Assembly: GCF_900114375.1 (NCBI RefSeq)
Contig: NZ_FOSV01000011.1
Coordinates: 103,485 to 167,484 of the forward strand
Direction: 5' to 3'
From: Methylorubrum salsuginis
GTDB taxonomy: Bacteria; Pseudomonadota; Alphaproteobacteria; Rhizobiales; Beijerinckiaceae
DNA: 64,000 nt
This document shows, one piece after another, positions 47,557 to 56,871 of this stretch (position 1 is the first letter of the stretch; every line of letters starts with the position of its first letter). Both the position numbers and the translations under genes were made by a program. The notes beneath the pieces are model-generated. The model was not told where the DNA came from. It worked only from the letters and a program-made list of their open reading frames with translations, and searched no databases.

Positions 47557-48963
47557 ATGTCTGAGACTTTCGTCAATCAATCGTTCGGTACAGGTCAGGC
47601 GGCGACCGGCGTACTGGTAGCCAACACTTTCACGGGCACGAATATCGCCAGCGGCGCCTCGACGATCACCATCAACGGCAACGTGAATCTCCCGGGCTCC
47701 CCCGTCACCGTCGACGCCAACCTCGTCGGACTCGTCGGCGCAGGGCTCCAGGGCACCTATGTCGGCTTCAGCCAGCCCCAGGGCGTGACCGAACCGATCT
47801 ACTACTTCAGCGTCTCGCCGGGCGGCCTGTCGTCCCCCGTCACCGTCGCGGTCAGCGCCGGTCAGCTCTCGACGGCCACCCTGCTCGCGCCCGTCAACAC
47901 CACCCCCACCGTCACCGCGCCCGACAGCCAGACCATCGTCTGCTTCGCCTCCGGCACGCGGATCCGCACTGCGAAGGGCGATATCCGAGTCGAGGAGCTG
48001 CGCGTCGGCGACGATGTCGTGACGTCCTCCGGGGCTCGCCGCGCAATCCGCTGGCTCGGCCATCGCACCATCGCCTGCACGGGCCGGACCGACCTCGCGC
48101 AAGTGCTGCCGGTGCGCATCGCCCGCGACGCCTTCGGCGAGGGGCGGCCCGCGCGCGACCTCTTGGTCTCCCCCGCCCACGCGATCTGCGTCGATCTCCT
48201 CGGCGAGATCCTCGTGCCCGCCTGCCGGCTCATCAACGGCACCACGATCACGCAGATCGCCGTCGATGAGATCACCTACTGGCACGTCGAGCTCGACAGC
48301 CACGACATCCTGTTGGCCGAAGGTCTGCCGGCCGAGAGCTACGTCGAGTGCGGCAACCGTGGCTTCTTCGCCAATACCGGCGTGATCGATCTCGATGCCG
48401 CCCCCGACGCCCGCCCGAGCGGCCCGCAGGCCTTCTGCCGTCCGCTGATCGAGGGGGGCCCGCTGGTGGAGGCTCTGCGCGAACGCCTGGATGCGAAGGC
48501 GGTGACGCTCGGCTGGACTCTGGTCGAGACGCCGCTGGCCGAACTGCGGATCGTGGCCGACGGGCGGATCGTGCGGCCGGAAAGCCACGGCTTGAGCGCC
48601 CGCGTCCGCCTTCCCGCCGATACCAAGGATGTCTGGCTCGAATGCGAGACCAGCGTCCCGGCCCATCTCGGTGCCAGCACCGACGACCGGGCGCTGGGCA
48701 TCTGCCTCGCCGCCCTGACGGCGGATGACGGGTTGAGCCTGCGCCGGACCCTGTCGGCCGGGAGTCCCGAACTGGCGGAAGGCTTTTACGAGGCGGGCGA
48801 GGGCCATCGCTGGACCGGGGCGCGGGCGCGGGTGCCGGCCTCCCTGTGGCAGGGCTGCCGTGACGAGTTCTTCCTGCGCATCGACCTCGCCGCTCCCGCC
48901 CTGCCGCGCTGGGTCGACAAGGGACACACCGAAGCGAAGGCCGAGCTGCGGCTCGTCGCCTGA
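47557..48963 (+). CDS. Hint-domain protein (Hedgehog/intein-type)
   Basis: A 468-residue protein. Residues about 1-125 are Thr/Ser/Val/Gly-rich and low in charge, like secreted beta-rich sequence. A Hint_2-type domain begins at about 128 with C-F-A-S-G-T-R-I-R-T-A-K-G-D-I-R-V-E-E-L-R-V-G-D and continues to V-S-P-A-H-A-I and S-Y-V-E-C-G-N-R. The catalytic Cys and the His of the H-x-x-H-like block are present. About 190 further residues follow. In this group Hint domains often sit in type I-secreted proteins without a splicing role. No signal peptide or transporter genes adjoin it. Confidence 0.8.
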   Translation: MSETFVNQSFGTGQAATGVLVANTFTGTNIASGASTITINGNVNLPGSPVTVDANLVGLVGAGLQGTYVGFSQPQGVTEPIYYFSVSPGGLSSPVTVAVSAGQLSTATLLAPVNTTPTVTAPDSQTIVCFASGTRIRTAKGDIRVEELRVGDDVVTSSGARRAIRWLGHRTIACTGRTDLAQVLPVRIARDAFGEGRPARDLLVSPAHAICVDLLGEILVPACRLINGTTITQIAVDEITYWHVELDSHDILLAEGLPAESYVECGNRGFFANTGVIDLDAAPDARPSGPQAFCRPLIEGGPLVEALRERLDAKAVTLGWTLVETPLAELRIVADGRIVRPESHGLSARVRLPADTKDVWLECETSVPAHLGASTDDRALGICLAALTADDGLSLRRTLSAGSPELAEGFYEAGEGHRWTGARARVPASLWQGCRDEFFLRIDLAAPALPRWVDKGHTEAKAELRLVA

Positions 48964-48972
48964 GACGGACGG

Positions 48973-48998
48973 GCGGGCTCGGGTGATCCCGAGCCCGC
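48973..48998 (+). terminator. Terminator of the Hint-protein gene
   Basis: A perfect 11-bp stem GCGGGCTCGGG / CCCGAGCCCGC with a TGAT loop, ten bases after the stop codon. A second strong hairpin (CCGCCCCGGA/TCCGGGGCGG, about 49024-49050) lies between it and the end of the convergent LysR gene. Confidence 0.7.
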
Positions 48999-49070
48999 TC
49001 GCCAGCACCAAGAGACGCGACAGCCGCCCCGGACACCGCATCCGGGGCGGCGCGGTCGTTCGCCGAAGAA

Positions 49071-49997
49071 TTACCCCGCCGCTTCCCGCACCGGCGCTTC
49101 GGCCGCGTCCGACAGGAGAGACAGGCGCCGCGTCGCGAAATCGATGAAGCTGCGCACCTTGGCCGGCAGCAGCCGCGAGGTCGTCACGATGTAGACCGGT
49201 GTCGGCTGGAGCGTCCAATCCGGTATCACCTGCTCCAGCGCGCCGCTGGCGACGTCGGCACGGATGGCACTGAGATTCGCGGCGAACAGGCCGTGGCCGG
49301 CGAGCGCGAAGGTGCGCATCAGGCTCGGCGCGTTGCAGCCGATCTGGCCCGAGACCGCGACCGAGGCCGTCTCGCCCCTGCGGACGAACGACCAGTTCGT
49401 CGGCTGACCGGCGACGAGGACGTTGTGGTCGGTGAGGTCCTGCGGGCTCATCGGCCGGCCCCAATCCTCGAGATAGGACGGCGCGGCGAAGACGCCGTTG
49501 GCGAGTTCCGCCACCTTGCGCACGATCAGCGACGTCTCCCGCGGCGTCTCGACCGTCAGGGCCAGATCGTGGCGATCCTCCATCAGGTCGACCGGCCCAT
49601 GCCCGACCCCGAGCTGGAGCCGGACATGCTCGTTGCCGCTCGCAAAGTCCGAGATGATCGTCGAGAGGTGCTCCTGTACCCCACGGTCGGCGGGCACCGC
49701 GATCTTGAGCAGGCCGCTCGGGCCCTTCGCCTCCGCCATGATGTCGTCGTAGGCCCGTTGCGCCTCCTCCACGAGGCGGGTCGCCTGGGCGAAATAGGCC
49801 TCGCCGTAGGAGGTCAGCGTCAGGCGCCGCGTGGTGCGGTCGAGCAGGCGCAGGCCGATGGCCGTCTCGAAGACGGTAATTCGCCGGGACAGCGAGGAGA
49901 CAGGCATCCCCAGGACGAGTGCGGCTTGGCTGAAACTTCGCCGCTTGGCCACTTCGACGAAAAGGGCCATGTCGCGCAAGACTTGAGGATGGGGCAT
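49071..49997 (-). CDS. LysR-family transcriptional regulator
   Basis: A 308-residue LysR protein starting at the ATG at 49997. The N-terminal HTH is M-A-L-F-V-E-V-A-K-R-R-S-F-S-Q-A-A...S-S-L-S-R-R-I-T-V-F-E, in the CrgA-like subgroup with G-L-R-L-L-D-R-T-T-R-R-L-T-L-T as the linker. The effector domain follows. It faces a long intergenic region that may contain its operator. No divergent gene with a clear function adjoins it, so its target is open. Confidence 0.9.
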   Translation of the reverse strand: MPHPQVLRDMALFVEVAKRRSFSQAALVLGMPVSSLSRRITVFETAIGLRLLDRTTRRLTLTSYGEAYFAQATRLVEEAQRAYDDIMAEAKGPSGLLKIAVPADRGVQEHLSTIISDFASGNEHVRLQLGVGHGPVDLMEDRHDLALTVETPRETSLIVRKVAELANGVFAAPSYLEDWGRPMSPQDLTDHNVLVAGQPTNWSFVRRGETASVAVSGQIGCNAPSLMRTFALAGHGLFAANLSAIRADVASGALEQVIPDWTLQPTPVYIVTTSRLLPAKVRSFIDFATRRLSLLSDAAEAPVREAAG

Positions 49998-50549
49998 ACC
50001 TGAGCGATCCGCTCCTAATGCTGAATGCCTTTCACGGACTTCCGCTGCGCCCATCGAGTCGAGGGCACAGTGTTGGTCGGAAGCCCCATCACGAGGCACC
50101 TTCGAAGATCGATACGATCGGAACGCACACTCGCCGTGAACACACCGCGAAGAAACGACCGAGGCACGAGCAAACAATTAAACATATGTAATTTTTTGCA
50201 GGCTACAGTCGGCGGCAACGATCTAAGTAATATGATTTTTGATATGGCAATACCACTCGTGGGACCTTCTTGCTGCCGGAAAAACACCTTCTGTTAAATG
50301 GGTGTGCATTTTGAGAATGATCTTTCAGATTTAGCGCGCAATGCGGCATCCCCTGCGCACATCCTCGCGAGGATATGCGCAGGGAATTGGCAGGCACGAA
50401 GCCAGCCTGTACGGCGAAGCCTTGACCTTCGTGATCCGCTCAGTCGAATGTTATTCGCTAACATTTCATGGGATCGTCCCGAGAAGGCGGAGACGGTCCC
50501 CATTCTACCTTGTGTCGCCGTCATCGACCCATGTCGGGGACACCCTTCG
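49998..50549. other. Long intergenic region, locally AT-rich, with a 34-base palindrome
   Basis: About 550 bases upstream of the LysR gene. The part around 50160-50300 is much more AT-rich than the surrounding genome. Open frames here have no ribosome-binding site or recognisable product. The palindrome is listed separately. Confidence 0.5.
50351..50384. repeat. 34-base near-perfect palindrome
   Basis: CCCTGCGCA-C-ATCCTCG followed directly by CGAGGAT-A-TGCGCAGGG: two 17-base arms with one mismatch and no spacer. It could be an operator for a dimeric regulator, a hairpin or a mobile-element scar. Confidence 0.7.
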
Positions 50550-50792
50550 ATGAGAGATCGTACCGTGTATCAGAACTGCCCGCGAAGCTCGGAAATCCTG
50601 TTCGTCGCGGCCGATGCCACGTGGCGGACCGAGGCCGCCCGGCTGCTCGACCGGCAAACCGACGACCCGGATCTGGCGCAGTGCCCCGAGGCGCACGGCC
50701 GGCCCCACAGCCTGCTGCGGCTCGCCTACGAGGCGCGCGAGCGGGCGCTGGCCGGCTGGGAGGCGTCCCGGCGCGCGGAGGCCGCCGCATAG
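50550..50792 (+). CDS. Small hypothetical protein
   Basis: An 80-residue protein starting at the ATG at 50550: S-S-E-I-L-F-V-A-A-D-A-T-W-R-T-E-A-A-R-L-L-D and H-S-L-L-R-L-A-Y-E-A-R-E-R-A-L-A-G-W-E-A. It is largely helical with no membrane segment. The reading frame extends upstream, but that extension crosses the palindrome and has unlike composition, so the short start is preferred. Family unknown. Confidence 0.45.
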   Translation: MRDRTVYQNCPRSSEILFVAADATWRTEAARLLDRQTDDPDLAQCPEAHGRPHSLLRLAYEARERALAGWEASRRAEAAA

Positions 50793-51159
50793 CGCTCGAG
50801 TCCGATCAGGGACGCGCCGCCGTCCCGGACTTGTCCACCTCACCATCCCGAAGATGGGCGTCGTTACCGCCCTACGGCACCCACCATGCCGGCGGCCGGA
50901 TCGTGAGCCTCCGCCGGACCGATTCGGCGGCCGTCGTCCCGCTCGCAAGCCCCCGTACTGAGCGGAGCGGCGGGTTTCGCGCGTCCGCGGCTTTACACCG
51001 GGAGTGCCGCGCGCTTAACGGCCAAGCTCTGATTTCGGCGCCCATCGCACGGTCTCGCGACCTCGGCGAGGGAGCCGGGACGATTGATATACGATATGGT
51101 GCGATGCTCGCGGTCGCGCACCGCTCAACGACACCTCGACACACGAAGCCCCGATCAGG
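50793..51159. other. Intergenic region before the LuxR-type regulator
   Basis: About 370 bases. Open frames here are GC-driven and end in odd places. A short AT-rich stretch around 51080-51110 may be the promoter of the response regulator. I see no gene. Confidence 0.35.
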
Positions 51160-51852
51160 ATGTCCAGCGCCACCGCCCCACCGCCCCAGCCGCCCGCCGG
51201 CGGGCCCGTCGCCGTCGTCGCCGACGACGACGCGTTTTTCCGCCTCGCCCTGACGACCCTGCTGGTGCGCCGCCTCGGCTTCGCCCGCGTGGTCGAGACG
51301 GGCTCCCTCGACGAGGCGCTGGCGGCTCTGGCCGAAACGCCGGAGGCGAGCCTCGCCCTGTTCGATCTGCGGATGCCCGGCATGGCGGGCGCCGCTTCGC
51401 TCAGCGCCGTGCGCGAGTGCTTCCCCGCGGTGAAGGCCGCAATCCTGTCCGGCTCGACCGACCGGGAGGATATCCTGACGGCGCTCGCCGCCGGCAGCCA
51501 CGGCTACGTGCCCAAGACCCTGCCGCCGCCGGAGGTGGCCAGCGCGCTCGAAATCATCCTCGGCGGGGCGATCTACGTTCCGCCGTTCCTGGCCGACATC
51601 CCCGCCCCCGGCACGGCACCGGCGCCGACGGTGCGGGAGCCGGGCGACGTGCCTGCCGCCTCGCTGACCCGGCGCCAGCGCGACGTGCTCGAACTGATCG
51701 TCGACGGCCGCTCCAACAAGGAGATCGCCCGCACCCTGGCCCTCGGCGAGGGCACCGTGAAGGTCCATGTCGCGGCCCTGCTGCGGGCGCTGGGCGTCGC
51801 CAACCGGGCCGCGGCGGCCGCCCTCGGCGCCCGGGCGCTCGGCCGGAGCTGA
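51160..51852 (+). CDS. NarL/FixJ-type response regulator
   Basis: A 230-residue two-domain regulator. The receiver (about 15-135) has A-D-D-D-A-F, phospho-acceptor Asp in A-L-F-D-L-R-M-P-G, and K in Y-V-P-K-T. The LuxR-type HTH (about 165-228) reads [35 protein letters not shown]. No sensor kinase adjoins it. It should bind DNA as a phosphorylation-dependent dimer. Confidence 0.88.
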   Translation: MSSATAPPPQPPAGGPVAVVADDDAFFRLALTTLLVRRLGFARVVETGSLDEALAALAETPEASLALFDLRMPGMAGAASLSAVRECFPAVKAAILSGSTDREDILTALAAGSHGYVPKTLPPPEVASALEIILGGAIYVPPFLADIPAPGTAPAPTVREPGDVPAASLTRRQRDVLELIVDGRSNKEIARTLALGEGTVKVHVAALLRALGVANRAAAAALGARALGRS

Positions 51853-52011
51853 GCCGGGGTCGCAACGGGTTCGGCGGCGCGGTCGGCCGCATCGAAGGGC
51901 GGCTGTGGCATGCGGCAAGTCGCGGCAGCCGCCCCATGTTGATGCGCCGCTCCCCGAGCCCGACTATCGAGGCGGACGCGACCCCCATAGGACGATGGCG
52001 AGGACAGACCG

Positions 52012-52275
52012 ATGAGCGCCCTCGACGGACTGCTCCTCCTGGCCTTCCTGGCCCCGCCGACGCCGATCCGGCCGGAGCCGCCGCGGCGGGTGCCGGGCTG
52101 GTTTCCGGCCTTCATCATGGGCGCGACGGTGTTCCTGATGGTGGCGCCGATGATCGCGATCTGGGGCTTCCACCGCCCGGAAAAGCCGTTCCGCGACGCC
52201 TGCGCGGCGGCGGGCGGACGCATCGTCCCGGCCTCGCTCGCGGGCGACGGGCCGCCCCGCTGCAAGCGGTTCTGA
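52012..52275 (+). CDS. Small membrane protein, unknown
   Basis: An 87-residue protein with one clear transmembrane helix (about residues 29-52; F-P-A-F-I-M-G-A-T-V-F-L-M-V-A-P-M-I-A-I-W) and a C-terminal part with two Cys (D-A-C-A-A-A-G-G, P-R-C-K-R-F). Family not recognised. It stands between the response regulator and the convergent TctC gene and has a terminator directly after its stop. Confidence 0.5.
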   Translation: MSALDGLLLLAFLAPPTPIRPEPPRRVPGWFPAFIMGATVFLMVAPMIAIWGFHRPEKPFRDACAAAGGRIVPASLAGDGPPRCKRF

Positions 52276-52278
52276 GAC

Positions 52279-52300
52279 GGGCTCCGCGTCGGCGGAGCCC
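52279..52300. terminator. Terminator between convergent genes
   Basis: A perfect 9-bp stem GGGCTCCGC / GCGGAGCCC with a GTCG loop, three bases after one stop and 12 bases from the other. It probably serves both directions, though T-runs are weak. Confidence 0.6.
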
Positions 52301-52312
52301 GGTTGTGGTCGC

Positions 52313-53284
52313 TTACGGGTTGCTCTCGACGGCGCTGCGCAGCACCGGGGTCCAGCGGGCGACCTCGCTCTCGACGAGCTTCTGCAGAGCGGCCGGGCCG
52401 GCCTCGTTGCCCTTCGGCACCGTGCCGCCGAGCTCGATGATGCGCTTCGAAGCGGTCGGGTCCTTGAGCGCCGCGTCGAGGGCGTCGATCAGCTTCTTGC
52501 GCACGTCCTCGGGCAGGCCCTTGGGAGCGAAGACCGCGTTCCAGGCGCTGACCTCGTAGCCCGGCAGGCCGGCTTCCTTGGTGGTCGGCACGTCGGGCAG
52601 GCTCGGATTCCGCTCCGGCGTGGCGACGGCGTAGGCCTTGATCGTGCCGCCCGTGATCTGCGTCGCGACGTTGACGATCTGGTCGGTCATGAAATCGACC
52701 TGACCGGCCATCAGGTCGTTCAGCGCCGGGCCGGTGCCGCGATAGACCACCAGCGTCGGCTTCGCGCCGATCTGCGAATCGAACAGCACGCCGGTCGAGT
52801 GCGAGACCGAGCCGACGCCCGCATGCGCCTGGTTGATCGAGGCGCCGCCCGCCTTCACGGCCTCGACGAAGCTCTTGAGATCGGGGGCCGGGAAGGCCTT
52901 CTTGGCGACGATGACGATGGGCGTGCCCGCCGCCATGCCGATCGGGTCGAAGCTCGTGGCCGGATCGTATTTCAGTCCCTTGAACAGGGCGGGCGCGGCG
53001 CCGTGGGTCCCCATATGGCCCATCATGATGGTGTAGCCGTCGGGCGCGGCCTGCGCGGCGCGGGTGATGCCCGTGGTGCCGCCGGCGCCCGTCACGTTCT
53101 CGATCACCACCTGCTGGCCGAGCGCCTTCGACATCGGGTCGGCGACGATGCGGGCGACGATGTCGGTCGGGCCGCCCGCGGCGAAGGGGACCACCATGGT
53201 GATCGGCCGCTGCGGATAGGAATCGGCGCGGGCGCCGACAGCGGTCAGAGCGGCCAGAAGCCCGAACGCGAGAGCCTTCTTCAC
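52313..53284 (-). CDS. Tripartite tricarboxylate transporter binding protein (TctC/Bug family), copy 1
   Basis: A 323-residue periplasmic binding protein starting at a GTG, with a signal peptide (about 1-20, ending A-R-A-D). Bug-family motifs are Y-P-Q-R-P-I-T-M-V-V-P-F-A-A-G-G-P-T-D, G-A-G-G-T-T-G-I and D-V-P-T-T-K-E-A-G-L-P-G-Y. These proteins bind small carboxylates or related compounds. The membrane genes tctA and tctB lie directly upstream, so this one belongs to that uptake system. Confidence 0.88.
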   Translation of the reverse strand: MKKALAFGLLAALTAVGARADSYPQRPITMVVPFAAGGPTDIVARIVADPMSKALGQQVVIENVTGAGGTTGITRAAQAAPDGYTIMMGHMGTHGAAPALFKGLKYDPATSFDPIGMAAGTPIVIVAKKAFPAPDLKSFVEAVKAGGASINQAHAGVGSVSHSTGVLFDSQIGAKPTLVVYRGTGPALNDLMAGQVDFMTDQIVNVATQITGGTIKAYAVATPERNPSLPDVPTTKEAGLPGYEVSAWNAVFAPKGLPEDVRKKLIDALDAALKDPTASKRIIELGGTVPKGNEAGPAALQKLVESEVARWTPVLRSAVESNP

Positions 53285-53398
53285 GGTGTTCCCCCTGCTT
53301 GATCTTGTCTCATTCGCCGCGTCGGCCGCCGGGTTGGTGGCAGCTGCAGCGATGCGCCCCTTGGGAACGAAGTCCGCCGCTGTTTTAATCCCGACGAT

Positions 53399-54904
53399 TC
53401 AGGCTTCGGTGAAGACTTCGTCGCGGCCTTTTCGCAACGAGGGCAACAGAGCGGCAGCCAGGATCGCGAAGGCGACGATGAACAGGACGGCGCTGATCGG
53501 GCGCTCGAGAAACACCATCAGGTCGCCGCGCGAGAGGGTGAGCGAGCGGCGCAGGTATTCCTCCATCAGCTTGCCGAGCACGAAGCCGAGCAGCAGCGGC
53601 GCCGGCTCGAAGCCGAACTTGATCAGGATGTAGCCCATCAGCCCGAAGAAGCCGATCAGCATCACGTCGGTCGGCAGCGAATTGATCGAGTAGATGCCGA
53701 CCGAGCAGAACATCAGGATCGCCGGGAACATCAGCCGGTAGGGCACCTTCAGCAGGCGCACCCAGACGCCGACGAGCGGCAGGTTGATGATCAGCAGCAT
53801 CAGGTTGCCGATCCACATCGAGGCGATCATGCCCCAGAACAGGTTCGGGTTCTTGGTCATCACGCCGGGGCCCGGCACGATGCCGTGGATCGTCATGGCG
53901 CCGACCATCAGGGCCATCACGGCGTTGGGCGGGATGCCGAGGGTGAGCAGCGGAATGAAGGCGGTCTGCGCGCCGGCATTGTTGGCGCTCTCGGGGCCGG
54001 CCACGCCCTCGATGGCGCCGCGGCCGAAGCGGCGCGGATCCTTGGCGAGCTTCTTCTCGATCGTGTAGGCGGCGAACGGCCCGAGCACCGCGCCGTTGCC
54101 CGGCAGGATGCCGAGGATCGCGCCGATGGCGGTGCCGCGCAGGGTCGCGGGCGTCGCCTGCTTGAGGTCGGCCAGACCCGGCAAGAGGCGGCCGATGCGC
54201 GCTCGCACCACGTCGCGGGTCTCGGTCTGGTCGAGGTTGCGCAGGATCTCGGCGATGCCGAACAGGCCCATCGCCAGCACCGAGAAATCGACGCCGTCGG
54301 TGAGGAAGGCGAAGCCGAAGGTCATCCGCTCCTGGCCGGTCTCCAGATCGGTGCCGACCGCGGCGAACAGAACGCCGACGAAGATCATCGCCACCGCCTT
54401 CAGCACCGAGCCGTGGGCCAGCACGACGGCGAAGGCCAGCCCCATCACCATCAGGGCGAAGTATTCGGCGGGGCCGAAGATCAGGGCGAGCTTGGTCAGC
54501 GGCGCGCCGAGGGCCGCGATCAGCACGGTCGCGACCGTGCCGGCGAAGAACGAGGCGATGGCCGCGGTGCCGAGCGCGATGCCGGCCCGGCCCTGGCGCG
54601 CCATCTGGTGGCCGTCGAGCGTGGTGACCACGGAGGTCGCCTCGCCGGGGATGTTGACGAGGATGGCCGTGGTCGAGCCGCCGTACTGCGCCCCGTAATA
54701 GATGCCGGCGAGCATGATGAGAGCACCGACCGGATCGAGCCCGAAGGTGATCGGCAAGAGCATCGCGATGGTGGCGATCGGCCCGACGCCGGGCAGCACG
54801 CCGATCAGCGTGCCGACGAGGCAGCCGAGGAAGCACAGGGCGACGTTCTGGAGGCTGAGCGCGACCGAGAAGCCCAGGCTGAGATTGGAGAGAAGGTCGG
54901 GCAC
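53399..54904 (-). CDS. tctA: Tripartite tricarboxylate transporter large membrane subunit
   Basis: A 501-residue membrane protein with about 11-12 hydrophobic segments. TctA motifs include G-V-L-P-G-V-G-P-I-A-T-I-A, Y-Y-G-A-Q-Y-G-G-S-T-T-A-I-L-V-N-I-P-G-E-A-T-S and, in the second half, A-N-N-A-G-A-Q-T-A-F-I-P-L-L-T-L-G-I-P. The start is a GTG at 54904, 17 bases after tctB. It forms the transport channel for a carboxylate delivered by TctC. Confidence 0.92.
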   Translation of the reverse strand: MPDLLSNLSLGFSVALSLQNVALCFLGCLVGTLIGVLPGVGPIATIAMLLPITFGLDPVGALIMLAGIYYGAQYGGSTTAILVNIPGEATSVVTTLDGHQMARQGRAGIALGTAAIASFFAGTVATVLIAALGAPLTKLALIFGPAEYFALMVMGLAFAVVLAHGSVLKAVAMIFVGVLFAAVGTDLETGQERMTFGFAFLTDGVDFSVLAMGLFGIAEILRNLDQTETRDVVRARIGRLLPGLADLKQATPATLRGTAIGAILGILPGNGAVLGPFAAYTIEKKLAKDPRRFGRGAIEGVAGPESANNAGAQTAFIPLLTLGIPPNAVMALMVGAMTIHGIVPGPGVMTKNPNLFWGMIASMWIGNLMLLIINLPLVGVWVRLLKVPYRLMFPAILMFCSVGIYSINSLPTDVMLIGFFGLMGYILIKFGFEPAPLLLGFVLGKLMEEYLRRSLTLSRGDLMVFLERPISAVLFIVAFAILAAALLPSLRKGRDEVFTEA

Positions 54905-54921
54905 GAAGAACCGCTCCGAGA

Positions 54922-55587
54922 TCAGGTCGTCAGGGAGTGGCGCGCGACCTCGATGGGTTCGCGCCGGCTCGAGCGGCGTTGGACGAGGAGGAGGCCCGAG
55001 CCCACGAGCGCCATCACGCCCGCCGCGATCCGCAACAGGGTGCGGGCCGGCAGCACGCCGGTCATCGCCTGGACCACGGCGGTGGGGAAGATCGGGATCG
55101 GCAGGTTCAGCATGTCGCCGAACAGCAGCATGCAGCCCGCCGTCAGGAACAGCGCGAGCGTCAGGAGTTCGAGGAAGCGCGCCTCGGTGCCGGCATAGCC
55201 CGCGATGACGATGGCGAGGGGGCCGGCGACGATGAGGCCCAGCCCCGGCGTCGAGACGCCCCCGAGCGCGAAGGGCCGGATCGTGACCGCGAAAGCGAGC
55301 ACAGCCAGGGTGATGACGAGGGGGCCGCGCAACGAGACCGATTGCAGCGGGTGCCCGTCATGGGTGAAGCCGGCGACCGCCAGAGCCAGTCCGCAGATCC
55401 CGACGCCGACGGACAGCCAGAACGGCATCAGGCCGGGGCCGATCGCCCGGAGCGAGCCGTAATCAAGGTCGCTCGAGGCCCAGACGCCGAACAGCCCGAG
55501 CCCGATCAGGCCGAGGCCGGCGACCAGGCTCTGCGGGGCCCGCACCGGACCGCGGCGCGCCGACGTGCCGTCGAGGGGCGCGTCCAT
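54922..55587 (-). CDS. tctB: Tripartite tricarboxylate transporter small membrane subunit
   Basis: A 221-residue protein with four to five hydrophobic segments. Its N-terminal helix is followed by D-L-D-Y-G-S-L-R-A-I-G-P-G-L-M-P-F-W-L, the typical TctB segment. The role is to assist TctA in the inner membrane. It is first of the three-gene run tctB-tctA-tctC (leftward), with a second binding protein gene further upstream. Confidence 0.82.
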   Translation of the reverse strand: MDAPLDGTSARRGPVRAPQSLVAGLGLIGLGLFGVWASSDLDYGSLRAIGPGLMPFWLSVGVGICGLALAVAGFTHDGHPLQSVSLRGPLVITLAVLAFAVTIRPFALGGVSTPGLGLIVAGPLAIVIAGYAGTEARFLELLTLALFLTAGCMLLFGDMLNLPIPIFPTAVVQAMTGVLPARTLLRIAAGVMALVGSGLLLVQRRSSRREPIEVARHSLTT

Positions 55588-55683
55588 CCTTGTTTCCTCC
55601 AGAAAGCCGGACCGCCATCGAGGGCGGCTTTTTTATCGTTCTGCCACGGCGCGCCCTGCGCGTCGTGCCCGATTATCGAGCCG

Positions 55684-55709
55684 GCGGCCCGCCATCCACG
55701 ACGGGCCGC
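55684..55709. terminator. Hairpin after the second binding-protein gene
   Basis: An 8-bp stem GCGGCCCG / CGGGCCGC with a 10-base loop, between the tctC-2 stop and tctB. T-runs flank it only on the + strand, so it is a weak candidate for separating expression of the binding protein from the membrane genes. Confidence 0.35.
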
Positions 55710-55717
55710 TTTTCGAG

Positions 55718-56707
55718 TCAATCCGCCTGGATGCCGGCTTCCTTGACCACCGGAGTCCACTTGGCGATCTCGGACTTCACGTGCTCGGCGAGCGCCTCCG
55801 GGGTCGAGGGCGTGAGCTTGGCGCTGAAGCCCTTCATCCGCTCGGCGAGCCCTGGATCGGCCAGCGCCTTGACCGCGGCGGCGTTGAGGGCGTCGACGAT
55901 CGGCTTCGGCGTGTTGGGCGGCGCGAACAGCGCGTTCCAGGTGTAGGTCTCGTAGGCCGGCAGGCCCGATTCCGCGATGGTGGGCACGTCGGGGAAGGAG
56001 GGCGCGCGCTCCTTCGTCGTCACCGCGAGCGCCCGCAGGCTACCGGCCTTGATGAATTCCGAGGCCGAGGGAAGGTTGTCGAACTGGATCATCACCTGCC
56101 CGGCCACCACGTCGTTGAGCGCCGGGCCGGAGCCGCGATAGGGGATGTGCTGCATCTTCACCCCGGCCATGCTCTTGAACAGCTCGCCCGAGAGGTGGAG
56201 CGGCGTGCCGACGCCCGACGAGGCGTAGTTGTACTTGGTCGGGTCGGCCTTCAGCAGGGCGATCAGCTCCTGCACGTTCTTGGCCGGCAGGTTCGGGTTG
56301 ACCACGAGCACGTTCGGCACGACCGCGAGCAGGGCCACGGGGCTGAAATCGGTGACCGGATCGTAGGGCTTGCGCTTGAGGATCAGCGGGTTGAGCGCAT
56401 GGGTCGCGACCGTGCCCATCAGGATGGTGTAGCCGTCGGGCTCGGCCTTGGCGACGCGCGCCGCGCCGACATTGCCGCCCGCGCCGACCACGTTCTCGAC
56501 CACGACCTGCTGGCCGAGGATGTCCGACATCTTCTGCGCCACGAGGCGCCCGACCACGTCGGTCGAGCCGCCGGCGGCGAAGGGGACCACGAGGGTGATG
56601 GGCCGTGTCGGATAGGCCGGCGCTTGCGCCTGCGCCGCGAGCGGCAGCGCGGCGGCGATCAGTCCGCCGACGACGAGCGCACGGCGCGACAGGGATGACA
56701 GACCCAT
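55718..56707 (-). CDS. Tripartite tricarboxylate transporter binding protein (TctC/Bug family), copy 2
   Basis: A 329-residue periplasmic binding protein with a signal peptide (residues 1-28, A-A-Q-A-Q-A). Motifs are Y-P-T-R-P-I-T-L-V-V-P-F-A-A-G-G-S-T-D, G-A-G-G-N-V-G-A and D-V-P-T-I-A-E-S-G-L-P-A-Y. It is clearly paralogous to the gene at 52313-53284 but differs through the ligand-binding lobes, so the shared TctAB channel may serve two substrates. The longer reading frame upstream is Arg/Pro-rich and was not used. Confidence 0.88.
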   Translation of the reverse strand: MGLSSLSRRALVVGGLIAAALPLAAQAQAPAYPTRPITLVVPFAAGGSTDVVGRLVAQKMSDILGQQVVVENVVGAGGNVGAARVAKAEPDGYTILMGTVATHALNPLILKRKPYDPVTDFSPVALLAVVPNVLVVNPNLPAKNVQELIALLKADPTKYNYASSGVGTPLHLSGELFKSMAGVKMQHIPYRGSGPALNDVVAGQVMIQFDNLPSASEFIKAGSLRALAVTTKERAPSFPDVPTIAESGLPAYETYTWNALFAPPNTPKPIVDALNAAAVKALADPGLAERMKGFSAKLTPSTPEALAEHVKSEIAKWTPVVKEAGIQAD

Positions 56708-56871
56708 CCAAACTCCTCCCGGATCATTGTCTTGGCGCGCCGGCTCAAAGCGGCGCGCCGGAGCATGAAGGGGGAGGAACGGCGCGCCGCGCAACCCATG
56801 CGCGGCGCCGATATGCAACAGACCTGTGGAGTCGCAACTCAAACCGTCCGCGACGCCCCGGAATCGCCGGG

